This document shows, piece after piece, positions 9,278 through 17,341 of a stretch of DNA of 64,000 nt. Position numbers and translations under genes: made by a program. Position 1 is the stretch's first letter. Each line of letters begins with the position of its first letter. This stretch comes from FEN-1297 sp963834015 (GTDB lineage: Bacteria; Bacteroidota; Ignavibacteria; Ignavibacteriales; Ignavibacteriaceae). Below the pieces are notes generated by a model, which saw only the letters and a program-made list of their open reading frames with translations, had not been told where the DNA came from and searched no databases. The stretch is from positions 1,736,001-1,800,000 of the forward strand of contig CAWIAG010000004.1 in the NCBI GenBank assembly GCA_963834015.1. Direction: 5' to 3'.

Positions 9278-10044
9278 AGCATACTAAAATCGAATGGACC
9301 GAAGCAACCTGGAATCCATCTATCGGTTGTAACAAAATTACAGCAGGCTGCAAATATTGCTATGCTGAGGTCATGTCAAAACGTTTGAAAGCAATTGGGA
9401 TAGTAGATTATAATGACGGTTTTAAGTTTAAGATTTTGCCGCATAGGCTGCAAGAACCATTTAAAATAAAAAAGCCTACCAAGTTTTTCGTTAATTCAAT
9501 GAGTGATTTATTTCATGAAGAAATGCCGCATGAATTTTTAGACCGGATTCTTGAAGTTATTAAAAATACTCCTCAGCATATTTATCAAATCCTTACCAAA
9601 CGGGATAAAATAATGCTTGATTATTTTTCTAATAAAAATGTTCCGCAAAATGTTTGGCTTGGTGTTACTGTGGAAAATTCCAAAGTCAAAAGCCGGATTG
9701 ACTCCCTAAGGCAAATCGATGCTTCAATTCGTTTTATTTCTTTTGAGCCTTTGATAAATCCGGTTGGTATCGTTGATCTTACCGGCATTCATTGGTCTAT
9801 AGTTGGTGGTGAATCCGGGAGAAATGCACGTCCAATAAAGCAATTATGGATTGAAGAGATTTTTCAACAATGCAAACAACAAGAAGTTGCTTTCTTTTTC
9901 AAACAATGGGGCACTTGGGGCGCCGATGAAATTAAGCGTAATAAAAAGGCAAACGGTAGGTTGTTTAATGGCAGAGAATGGAGTGAGTACCCAAACAAAT
10001 CGCATATTTTTGTAAACTACAATAATATCTCATATACTGGCTAA
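9274..10044 (+). CDS. DUF5131/Gp37-Gp68 family three-Cys-motif protein
   Basis: This 256-aa protein shows the family signature near its N-terminus: C19-x6-C26-x2-C29 in NPSIGCNKITAGCKYCYAE. The spacing resembles a radical-SAM iron-sulfur site but is not the canonical CxxxCxxC. Other family landmarks are FVNSMSDLFHEE, YQILTKR, WLGVTVEN, RFISFEPLI and WSIVGGESG, with FFFKQWG near the end. Homologues occur in phages and bacteria and are often beside TcmP, as here with a 4-nt overlap. The reaction is unknown; modification of a nucleic acid base is a reasonable inference. It is the last gene of the cassette; R2 lies 80 bp downstream. Confidence 0.85.
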   Translation: MKHTKIEWTEATWNPSIGCNKITAGCKYCYAEVMSKRLKAIGIVDYNDGFKFKILPHRLQEPFKIKKPTKFFVNSMSDLFHEEMPHEFLDRILEVIKNTPQHIYQILTKRDKIMLDYFSNKNVPQNVWLGVTVENSKVKSRIDSLRQIDASIRFISFEPLINPVGIVDLTGIHWSIVGGESGRNARPIKQLWIEEIFQQCKQQEVAFFFKQWGTWGADEIKRNKKANGRLFNGREWSEYPNKSHIFVNYNNISYTG

Positions 10045-10124
10045 TAAAAAGAAACCGTAGCACTTTTGTATTTCAAAATTAAGCATTTATAATTCATAGT
10101 CGAGGGCCAAAAGTGTCTATCATG

Positions 10125-10157
10125 CTATGCACAAAAAACTTGAAAATTTGTGTGTAG
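10125..10157. repeat. Palindrome R2 of the CTATGCACAAA family
   Basis: CTATGCACAAA (10125-10135) and TTTGTGTGTAG (10147-10157) flank an 11-bp spacer reading AAACTTGAAAA. The sequence after it (to about 10200) is a degraded version of that following the copies at 6562 and 10389. It lies just downstream of the DUF5131 gene in a 643-bp gene-free stretch (10045-10687). Confidence 0.7.
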
Positions 10158-10385
10158 ATTAACTGAAATGTACAAATATTGAAGATGATAGTTCATTTTT
10201 TATAAATAACAAACTTTATAATTTATTTAAGGGCATTAAATAGCATGTGCCGCTCAGACACATCCAGTCGGGCGCATGAGTCATTTCTTTCTTAATTGAC
10301 ACATAAAATATTATATACGTATCCACCCGACACATGCATTTATAAATTTACTATCAAAATATCTGAAAATTTGTGCAAAGGGTTG

Positions 10386-10481
10386 AACCTATGCACAAAA
10401 AACTTGAAAATTTGTGCATAGATTATCTGCAGTGCACAAATATTTAAGAAAATTGTTCGAAGATTTAATAAAAATTGATTA
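10386..10481. repeat. ~96-bp direct repeat R3 matching 6560-6655
   Basis: This block carries the best palindrome of the family: CTATGCACAAA (10389-10399), 11-bp spacer, TTTGTGCATAG (10411-10421), perfect 11-bp arms. It then continues with AGTGCACAAATATT and ATAAAAATTGATTA, which are also found upstream of the DprA-like gene at 6560-6655 in the same orientation. By eye the two blocks are roughly 85 percent identical. A right-half copy (GAAAATTTGTGCA) precedes it at about 10365. Together with the first block it brackets the four-gene cassette. Confidence 0.75.
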
Positions 10482-10495
10482 CTAATTAATTAAAT

Positions 10496-10548
10496 GCAGG
10501 TAACCGAAAACAACAAGTCACAGACCTGCGTCCATCATAAGGGTGACT
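10496..10548 (+). other. Possible H-type pseudoknot upstream of AbiE operators
   Basis: GCAGGT (10496-10501) pairs with ACCTGC (10524-10529). The loop contains AGTCAC (10516-10521), which can pair with GTGACT (10543-10548). Two interleaved 6-bp stems of this kind form a classical H-type pseudoknot on the + strand transcript. It could be a structured leader or a small RNA, or chance pairing. No known RNA family was recognised. Confidence 0.3.
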
Positions 10549-10588
10549 ATTTTACTATATAAAAGTAGTGTTATTATATATTGATAAT

Positions 10589-10678
10589 GTGAGGTATAAA
10601 CTCACAAAATAAATATAATATCTTATAATTATTTGCATTAATGCTTTATTATAGTTATAATGTGAGTTATAAAATCAC
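10589..10678 (+). promoter_or_regulatory. Twin operator-like palindromes before the AbiE pair
   Basis: Two copies of the same palindrome precede the antitoxin start: GTGAGGTATAAACTCAC (10589-10605) and GTGAGTTATAAAATCAC (10662-10678), 73 bp apart; the second ends 9 bp before the ATG. AbiEi antitoxins are known to repress their own promoters by binding inverted repeats, so these are good candidates for the autoregulatory sites. A third copy occurs at 13460-13476. Confidence 0.7.
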
Positions 10679-10687
10679 AATTATAAT

Positions 10688-11503
10688 ATGAAAAAGCATA
10701 TATCATATAGGTCTTCGGAACTTCTAAGTTCGCTGCTGCATAACGAAAAATGGTTTTTTAGCTTAAAGGAAGCTCTGGAAATATTGAATAACAGCAACCC
10801 GGTATCAGTCCGCCGGTTATTGAGTGATATGACAAAAAGGGGATTGATATTAAGGATAAAAGACGGGCTGTATTCAATAATTCCTTATGAAAAGGATGCA
10901 GGTTATTATCTACCGAACTGGCATCTTGTTGCAGAAGCTTTGGTCCAGGAACAAAAATATTATATCGGGTTTTACAGCGCTTTAGATTTATACGGACTAA
11001 TTACTCAGCCTGCACTTGTTGAACAGGTGGTTACAGAAAAGCAAATTGTTCCAAAGTATCGAATTATCAGAAAGGCTAAATTTGAGTTCATAACAATGGG
11101 CAAGCGATTCTTTGGCTATAATAAAACATGGGTTGATAATTTTAATAAAGTTTATTGCAGTGATTTGGAGAAAACCATCCTTGATTGTTTATATATGCCG
11201 GGTGAAGCAAATGGCATTTCTGAGGTAGTTAATTCTTTAAGCAGGATCATTGAAAAAATAAATCCTGAAAAACTTCTATCATACTTAGATAAATTCGATT
11301 CTCAGGCAGTAAATAAAAGATTAGGCTTTATTTTACAAAATATGGATGTCTTAAAAGACTTAAAATATGAGATAAACAAAAAGATCAGCAGTTCCTATAT
11401 ACTTTTAGATCCTTCGTTGCCTAAATCCGGGAAGTATAATTCGGAATGGAAAATAATAGATAATGTCGCAATTAATTCCACCATACAATCTGCTATGAAT
11501 TAA
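10688..11503 (+). CDS. abiEi: AbiEi-type antitoxin, transcriptional regulator of a type IV TA system
   Basis: This 271-aa protein begins with a winged-helix region (about 10-75; EALEILNNSNPVSVRRLLSDM, then RGLILRIKDGLYSI), the DNA-binding element of AbiEi antitoxins. It continues with the family's larger C-terminal domain (YYIGFYSALDLYGL, KVYCSDLEKTILDCLY). It is followed after 2 bp by the AbiEii toxin gene, the standard order of the operon. In type IV systems the antitoxin does not bind the toxin but counteracts its action and represses transcription. The palindromes in the leader support autoregulation. Confidence 0.9.
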   Translation: MKKHISYRSSELLSSLLHNEKWFFSLKEALEILNNSNPVSVRRLLSDMTKRGLILRIKDGLYSIIPYEKDAGYYLPNWHLVAEALVQEQKYYIGFYSALDLYGLITQPALVEQVVTEKQIVPKYRIIRKAKFEFITMGKRFFGYNKTWVDNFNKVYCSDLEKTILDCLYMPGEANGISEVVNSLSRIIEKINPEKLLSYLDKFDSQAVNKRLGFILQNMDVLKDLKYEINKKISSSYILLDPSLPKSGKYNSEWKIIDNVAINSTIQSAMN

Positions 11504-11505
11504 TA

Positions 11506-12318
11506 ATGATAAAACCCGCTGAAATAAGTAAAATTGCAAACGCACTTGGGATAAGAGATACTCAAATCGAGAAAGATTATGTAATCGGATGGGTATTGAA
11601 AGGAATATCAAATAATAAATATTTAAAAGAACATCTGATATTTAAAGGAGGAACGGCTTTAAGAAAAATATATATCTACGATTACCGCTTATCGGAAGAT
11701 ATGGATTTTACTTATTCGGGTGATGACTGTAAAACGGAAGAAATTAAAAATCATTTTGAAGGACTTATTTCGTGGTTATTTGAAGAAGCAAGAATTTATT
11801 TGAGTATCCGGGATGAAAAAGTACATCAAACAGGAAATTATAATTTCTATTTGGGTTATACAGGTCCTCTCGGCGGAACGGGGGCAAATAAAAGTATTAA
11901 AATAGATATTGCAGTTGATGAACTAATCTGTGATGCTCCCGTTGAACAAAATGTTTACAATGAATATTCTGATTTAAAAGAGAACTATAGTATTTTGTGT
12001 TATACTCCGGGTGAAATCATTACCGAGAAAATGAGGTCTCTGATGCAGAGGACTATGCCGCGGGATTTATACGATACCTGGTATTTATTTGAACGAGAAA
12101 ATTATAATATAGAGGACTTTATTTTAAATTTCAGAAAGAAAATGGAATTTAAAAAATTGAATACCGGAGATTTTGTTAAAGAAATTCAAGATAAGAAGGA
12201 ACGATTTAAGCGGCAATGGGATGAGCATTTAATAAATCAAATAAAAGAAATTCCCGAATTTGAAGAAGTTTGGCGGCGCCTTAGAAAGCACTGGAAAAAA
12301 TTTGAGTCCGCTGCTTAA
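11506..12318 (+). CDS. abiEii: AbiEii/AbiGii-family nucleotidyltransferase toxin
   Basis: This 270-aa protein has the DNA-polymerase-beta-like nucleotidyltransferase motifs of AbiEii toxins. These are FKGGTALRK (about 47-55), the metal-binding R-L-S-E-D-M-D-F (about 62-69), a third acidic strand IKIDIAVDE and motif IV with K-x2-R and RDLYD (about 170-187). Such toxins transfer nucleotides to acceptor molecules (MenT relatives modify tRNA) and stop growth, providing abortive infection. All catalytic motifs are intact, so the pair should be functional. It is translationally close to the antitoxin gene (2-bp gap). Confidence 0.92.
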   Translation: MIKPAEISKIANALGIRDTQIEKDYVIGWVLKGISNNKYLKEHLIFKGGTALRKIYIYDYRLSEDMDFTYSGDDCKTEEIKNHFEGLISWLFEEARIYLSIRDEKVHQTGNYNFYLGYTGPLGGTGANKSIKIDIAVDELICDAPVEQNVYNEYSDLKENYSILCYTPGEIITEKMRSLMQRTMPRDLYDTWYLFERENYNIEDFILNFRKKMEFKKLNTGDFVKEIQDKKERFKRQWDEHLINQIKEIPEFEEVWRRLRKHWKKFESAA

Positions 12319-12377
12319 TCAAGTTTTCATGTGAAATAATTAACCGGCTGGAATAAACTTGTAAACAATTGAATTAT

Positions 12378-13108
12378 ATGACCGAAGAATATATATATAT
12401 GATTAAAGTGCAGTTTAATAATTTCTTTTATCTAAAAGAAAAAATATACTTCAGGTAATTGCACCATTATATCACGCTGACGGCGATATGATGGATATTT
12501 TCCTTTCAGAGATTTCAGACAGTGGACTTATTAGGATCAGCGATTATGGTTTAACACTTATGCGTCTATCATATTCTTTTGATGTAGATACACCGAATAA
12601 AGAAAAAATATTTAATAAAATAATTTCGGAAAACTCAATACAAAATGATAATGGGAATCTATTTGTTGATGTCAAACCAGAATATATCTATCACGGTCTA
12701 ATGCAGTTTGCTCAAACAGTTGGTAAAATAACAAATATGAGATTATATAAAAGAGAGGTCATTCATAGTTTGTTTTTTGAAATGTTGGAAGAATACATAA
12801 CGAGTAATCTGCAGAAATATAATCCGCAGAAAAATTATTTTCCTATTCCTGAACATGAAGAATATGAAGTAGACTATTGTTTTAACCACCGGAAAAGACC
12901 TATTTATGTTTTCGGAGTAAACAGTTCTGCCAATGCACGTCTCGCTACTATTAGCTGTCAGAAATTTATTGCTGAAAAATTGAATTTCAGCAGCTTAATA
13001 ATTTTCGAAGATCTTGATGTAATTGGGAAAAAAGATCAATCAAGGTTAATGTCGGCGGCAGATAAACAATTCCCTTCACTTGAAGATTTTCAGAAACATG
13101 CTGAATAA
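12378..13108 (+). pseudogene. DUF1828/DUF1829-type protein gene, frameshifted in an A-tract
   Basis: The downstream frame, readable from an ATG at 12488, encodes 206 aa with DYGLTLMRLSYSFDVD and a C-terminal part ending DKQFPSLEDFQKHAE, features of DUF1828 proteins with a DUF1829 tail. The family's N-terminus is also present: FNNFFYLKEK lies in another frame from an ATG at 12378. It is followed in the 12488 frame by LQVIAPLYHADGDMMDIF, upstream of that ATG. The two frames join if the six-A run at 12439-12444 had seven A, giving one 243-aa protein. So this is a -1 indel: a real frameshift, a phase-variable tract or a sequencing error. The function of the family is unknown; it often occurs in accessory and toxin-antitoxin regions. 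Confidence 0.7.
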
Positions 13109-13348
13109 TATATAGAAAGTGAAGGACAAGTAAACTAATACCTTATATTATCGCGTATAATGTCTTAGACTTTCACAGGATACCGATTATAAAAAACCAT
13201 GGACTAATTGGTTCAGGATATTTACGTTTCCGTTAATATTATAGCCCTAAAGTTTAGAACAATCTGTTTGTCTTCTATTATAAAAACCTTCTTTTAATAT
13301 TGCCTGCTATCAAGTCATTCCGATTTTTTTGTGGTTGCGAAAAACCAC

Positions 13349-13405
13349 TAATGTCCTAAAATCATGGAAATCATTTAATCAAATGAGTCAAAGTTCAGAT
13401 AATTT
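13349..13405. repeat. Non-coding direct repeat, copy A
   Basis: A block starting TAATGTCCTAAAATCATGG and ending in a TTCAGATAATTT stretch recurs 225 bp downstream (copy B, 13574-13630) in the same orientation with a few substitutions. Both lie in the gene-free stretch 13109-13873, which otherwise holds an AbiE-type palindrome and GCATAGCGC-like short repeats at about 13493-13525. Confidence 0.65.
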
Positions 13406-13459
13406 TTCCGGCTGAAAATTGTCCTCATAGAAAGACAAATAATATTTTGTATAGGAAAT

Positions 13460-13476
13460 GTGAGATATAAACTCAC
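13460..13476. promoter_or_regulatory. Orphan AbiE-type palindrome
   Basis: GTGAGATATAAACTCAC is the same motif as the two upstream of abiEi and differs at one or two positions. No gene starts nearby on either strand (the next start is at 13874), so it may be a leftover of a lost AbiE copy or a distal binding site. Confidence 0.5.
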
Positions 13477-13573
13477 AAATTTAATAGAAAAGAGCATAGC
13501 GCAAAGGGCATAGCGCTGAGCGTAAGAAGCAGGTATACGGGAATTTTTGAGAATTAGTTTAACAGATTGAGAT

Positions 13574-13630
13574 TAATGTCCTAAAATCATGGAAATCATT
13601 TAATCAGGTGAATCATGGTTCAGACAATTT
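13574..13630. repeat. Non-coding direct repeat, copy B
   Basis: Second copy of the block at 13349-13405, starting TAATGTCCTAAAATCATGG and continuing through GGTTCAGACAATTT. It lies about 240 bp before the MFS transporter gene. No gene is seen in the rest of this stretch. Confidence 0.65.
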
Positions 13631-13873
13631 AATTAAACCCGCCAGCAAGCATCCGAAGATTTATTATTATTTTGACTATAAATTAGTAATCTTGTAATTT
13701 TTAACAATACTTATTCCGGACTTTATCTAGGAGAAAAAATTTCAACAGGTATTCTCCTTAGGAGTTTTCGCGGAATTTGTGCTGATTGTTCCAAGAGTTA
13801 TGGTTAAAAGTGGAAACATGAAATCCGCTTATTATTCATGCATTTTTTTGTAAAAATAATTACGGAGTAATTA

Positions 13874-15082
13874 ATGAGCGTTAAAGTACGTTTGGGAATT
13901 ATGATGTTTCTTCAGTATGCCGTCTGGGGCTCATGGGCTCCCGTGCTGGCGGCATACCTGCAGAATGAACTTGGATTCAGCGGGGTTCAGGTCGGTGTTA
14001 TTTATAGTTTACTACCTCTGGCAACAATTATATCGCCTTTTATCGGCGGACAGATTGCCGACCGGTATTTTTCTTCGGAAAAAGTTATTTCTGCCCTGCA
14101 ATTGTGCGGCGGCGTTTTACTTCTTTTTATTTCCCGCATTACGGATTATTCAACTATGATGTGGCTGATGACGCTTTACTGTTTATTGTATGCTCCTACA
14201 TTAGCCCTTACAAATTCAATAGCATTTATAAATCTGAAAGATTCCGAAAAAGATTTTGGAGTGATCAGGGTTTGGGGAACAATCGGATGGATAGCTGCCG
14301 GATGGGCTTTAACAGGCTGGAGGGTTTGGTTCAAAACTCCTAATGCAGCCGGGTTCGGCGGCGACCTTTTATTTCTTGCGGGAATTTTTTCTGTAATAAT
14401 GGGATTGACGTCATTCTCATTGCCGCATACTCCTCCTAAAAAGGAAATTACAAGTCCGTGGGCTTTTGTTGAAGCTTTTAAAATGATGAGGAACAAAAAC
14501 TTCCTGATCTTTATAATTATATCCTTCGTTGTAGCAACGGAACTGATGTTTTATTACCAGCTTACTTCGCCGTTCTTAGAATCTGCCCGTATTGGGCTTT
14601 CCCCGCAAAGTGTGCCGGCAGTTATGACAATAGCCCAGATGGCGGAGATTTTTGTGATGGCTTTTCTTCTGCCGCGCTTTATTAAAAAATACGGAGTAAG
14701 AAACGTGCTCGTTATCGGCGTGCTTGCATGGCCGGTAAGGTATATTATTTTTGCTATCGGAACTCCCGCCTGGCTTGTGATTGCTTCCCTGGCGCTTCAC
14801 GGTTTCTGCTTCGTCTTTTTCTTTACGGCGGCATTTATATACGTCGATACAGTTGCACCGCCCGGTATCCGGCACTCTGCCCAGAGCTTAATAACTTTTG
14901 CGACTTATGGAATAGGAAATTATGCGGGCGCTTTTTTTGCAGGATGGATACAGGATTATTTTACTTCTGCCGGATCGGTAAATTGGACGGGCGTTTTTCT
15001 TGTGCCGTGTGCATTGACAATTTTGTGCGCATTGGCTTTTTTGTTTTTCTTTAAAGTTGATAAATCCGTAATTAAAGTTTAA
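13874..15082 (+). CDS. MFS permease, nucleoside:H+ symporter-like
   Basis: This 402-aa inner-membrane protein has about twelve hydrophobic segments. The opening VRLGIMMFLQYAVWGSWAPV and the segment GVIRVWGTIGWIAAGWAL resemble the NupG/XapB (NHS) branch of the major facilitator superfamily. GGQIADRYFSSEK is the conserved cytoplasmic loop between helices 2 and 3. It probably imports a nucleoside or sugar derivative. A Gfo/Idh/MocA oxidoreductase gene follows after 34 bp on the same strand, so the two likely form an operon for uptake and oxidation of one substrate. The substrate cannot be read from sequence. Confidence 0.82.
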   Translation: MSVKVRLGIMMFLQYAVWGSWAPVLAAYLQNELGFSGVQVGVIYSLLPLATIISPFIGGQIADRYFSSEKVISALQLCGGVLLLFISRITDYSTMMWLMTLYCLLYAPTLALTNSIAFINLKDSEKDFGVIRVWGTIGWIAAGWALTGWRVWFKTPNAAGFGGDLLFLAGIFSVIMGLTSFSLPHTPPKKEITSPWAFVEAFKMMRNKNFLIFIIISFVVATELMFYYQLTSPFLESARIGLSPQSVPAVMTIAQMAEIFVMAFLLPRFIKKYGVRNVLVIGVLAWPVRYIIFAIGTPAWLVIASLALHGFCFVFFFTAAFIYVDTVAPPGIRHSAQSLITFATYGIGNYAGAFFAGWIQDYFTSAGSVNWTGVFLVPCALTILCALAFLFFFKVDKSVIKV

Positions 15083-15116
15083 ATATTTTTTGTGGCTCGC
15101 TTAACAGGAAAGAATT

Positions 15117-16364
15117 ATGAATAAAAAAAGAATTGGCGTCGGGATTATCGGCGCAGGCTTCAATGCCAGGTTTCATATTAAATCATGGGTGTCTGTCAGG
15201 GATGCGGATATTTTAGGGATATATGACAGGAACCCGGAAACTGCTTCCGCCGCTGCAACGCTTGCAAAAAACCTGCGGGTGGGCGAGGCAAAAGTTTTTA
15301 AGTCGATTACTGATATGGCCGCCGATCCGGGTATTGATGCGCTTTGGATTTGTTCGCCTAATTTTACACGCATAGAAGTGATGGAAGAAATTACTAATGC
15401 GGTTTTAACAGGTAAAGCTGATCTTACCGGTATCTGCTGCGAAAAGCCTTTGGGAAGAAATGCAGCGGAAGCAGGAAAGATGCTTGAGCTTGTTCAAAAA
15501 ACGAAACTGCTGGACGGGTATCTTGAAAACCAGCTTTTTTCTCCCGCAATTATCCGCGGCAGGGAAATTATCTGGGCAAGAGGCGCACGGTTCGCAGGCC
15601 GTCCCTACCTGGCAAGAGCGGCTGAGGAACACAGCGGCCCGCACAAACCATGGTTCTGGGAGGGAGAATTGCAGGGCGGCGGAGTTCTGAATGATATGAT
15701 GTGCCATTCTGTTGAGGTTGCCAGGTTTTTATTAACGGAACCCGGTAAACCAAGGAATTCAATTACCCCGGTTAGTGTTTCCGCCCATGCAGAATGTTTA
15801 AAATGGCAGAGGCCCGGGTATGCCGAAATCCTTGCAAAAAATAGTAACGGTACAACAGATTATATAAACCGTCCGGCAGAAGATTATGCGCATGCTCTTG
15901 TTGAGTATAAGGATGAGAACGGGAAAAAACTTATCGTCGAAGCCACAACCTCATGGGCGTTTGTGGGTGCAGGTTTACGGCTGAGTATGGAATTGCTCGG
16001 GCCCGAATACTCGATGGCTGTGAATACTTTGGATTCGGATCTTAAACTTTTCCTGAGCAGAAATATCAAAGCGGATGCGGGTGAAGATTTAATTGAAAAG
16101 CAGAATGCGGAAAGCGGACTTATGCCCGTTGTTAGCAATGAAGAGAATACTTACGGATACGATCTTGAAAACAGGCACATGGTAAAATCATTTATTGAGG
16201 GTGTAAGGCCAAGCGAAAACTTTAGCGACGGCTTTAATGTAACGCAGCTTCTGATGACGGCATATATGAGCGCCGAACAGGGTAAAACTATCCCGTTCCC
16301 TCATCCGGATCTCCAAACTTTTATCCCTCTTGTTGCCAAAGGTAAATGGAATCCCGGGAAATGA
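15117..16364 (+). CDS. Gfo/Idh/MocA family NAD(P)-dependent oxidoreductase
   Basis: This 415-aa protein has an N-terminal Rossmann fold with the dinucleotide-binding GIIGAGFNARFH (about 9-20), then WICSPNF and the family hallmark CCEKPLGRN (about 106-114; the EKP lysine is catalytic in the family). The C-terminal half has GGGVLNDMMCHSVEVARFLL, the substrate-site helix with a conserved His. No signal peptide is seen, so it acts in the cytoplasm. It lies 34 bp after the MFS permease gene, which suggests a transported sugar or cyclitol as substrate. Family assignment is firm; the reaction is unknown. Confidence 0.87.
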   Translation: MNKKRIGVGIIGAGFNARFHIKSWVSVRDADILGIYDRNPETASAAATLAKNLRVGEAKVFKSITDMAADPGIDALWICSPNFTRIEVMEEITNAVLTGKADLTGICCEKPLGRNAAEAGKMLELVQKTKLLDGYLENQLFSPAIIRGREIIWARGARFAGRPYLARAAEEHSGPHKPWFWEGELQGGGVLNDMMCHSVEVARFLLTEPGKPRNSITPVSVSAHAECLKWQRPGYAEILAKNSNGTTDYINRPAEDYAHALVEYKDENGKKLIVEATTSWAFVGAGLRLSMELLGPEYSMAVNTLDSDLKLFLSRNIKADAGEDLIEKQNAESGLMPVVSNEENTYGYDLENRHMVKSFIEGVRPSENFSDGFNVTQLLMTAYMSAEQGKTIPFPHPDLQTFIPLVAKGKWNPGK

Positions 16365-16370
16365 ATAATG

Positions 16371-16480
16371 CGAATTAACACGAATTAGGTTAATACGAAT
16401 TTACACGAATTATCATTACGAATTTCCACGAATTATCATTACGAATTTCCACGAATTAGGACGAATTCACGCGAAGTATC
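16371..16480. repeat. ACGAATT-type interspersed repeat
   Basis: Short iterated units (ACGAATTTCCACGAATTA, with ACGAATTAGG variants) follow the oxidoreductase stop. Similar runs occur at about 19028-19125, 19809-19849, 20187-20245 (inverted) and 22143-22185, so this is a dispersed low-complexity family. No coding signal is seen. Confidence 0.75.
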
Positions 16481-16616
16481 AGTAGGTGTATATTAAATTA
16501 GAGCTTTCATAAAAAATGAAATACATTCTTAAAAAGTCCCCTCTTGGGAGGGGTGCAGGGGTGGGTCGAAGCGATTATATTTATAAAACCTCTGCAATTA
16601 TTTTTATTCGTATAAT

Positions 16617-16945
16617 GAATATACTGTAATGTTAGTAGGTACCCATATAAGCAGAACAATTACAAGAAATAAAAACATTACAGGTACATAATTTATCGAC
16701 ATGTAGAGAAGGGGCATGCCCTCCCGATAAGAAATTGGGACAGGCTGTCTTTACGATGCAATGTGTAATGTTGGAAGGCTCCCATAAAGCAGAACTTTTA
16801 TAAAATATTTAACACACTACAAACGAAGTTAATACAATCTAATGTGAATTTTGTTCTAAGTCCCAGCGGGACGAAATATTTATAGCATAACAAACCCCAA
16901 CAAACCTTTTCCTGAATCCCGGAGGGATGACATAATAACGGATAA
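16617..16945. repeat. Mosaic interspersed repeat, left copy
   Basis: This gene-free stretch contains recognisable modules: GTACATAATTTATCGACA, a GGGGCATGCCC palindrome, GGCTGTCTTTACGATG, TAATGTTGGAAGGCTCCCAT, then GAAATATTTATAGC and TCCCGGAGGGATGACATA. The same modules occur in inverted orientation and a different order at about 20380-20600, so the two mosaics bracket the 17.0-20.3 kb segment. A CCCCTC/GAGGGG hairpin lies just left, at about 16538. The rest of 16365-17031 holds no gene that I can see. Confidence 0.7.
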
Positions 16946-17031
16946 GTACCATGTCTACGCCTAATTATTCACAATGCCGCTTAATAAAATTCTTAATATC
17001 CGCGTAACTTAAATGAATTATTAAGTGTACA

Positions 17032-17229
17032 TTATTCAATCTTAATTTTCTTCTTAAAATCTTCTTCAGATATATTGGAATCTTGTTTCCTGTCTTCTAT
17101 GATTTTAATACATTCATTGTCTTCAATTATCTCAAGCATCTCTTTGTACACTTTATAATCAACAAGAACACTCTTAGGCTTGCCGCTTTTATTATAAAAT
17201 ATTTTCTCTCTGGTTTTTAACTCGATCAT
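17032..17229 (-). CDS. Orphan Phd/YefM-like antitoxin, putative
   Basis: This 65-aa protein contains KPKSVLVDYKVYKEMLEIIED, resembling the beta-strand and helix of Phd/YefM/prevent-host-death antitoxins (typically '...aVlv..e.Ye.l.e.le'). It is short, and no toxin gene adjoins it on either side: upstream is a gene-free tandem-repeat zone and downstream the mosaic repeat. It may be the remaining half of a decayed toxin-antitoxin pair, or a stand-alone regulator. Confidence 0.5.
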   Translation of the reverse strand: MIELKTREKIFYNKSGKPKSVLVDYKVYKEMLEIIEDNECIKIIEDRKQDSNISEEDFKKKIKIE

Positions 17230-17341
17230 TTTATGTCTCCTGAACTATCGGAAAAAATAATTTATTTAACCTCAAAATCAAATTATATCAATGCTATAAG
17301 CATTATGATCATAACAATCCTGAATAACTTAAAAATAATTC

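Noticed and set aside
6524..10421. Palindromes as integron attC sites
   Set aside because: They lack the R' GTTRRRY/RYYYAAC core and there is no integrase gene nearby.
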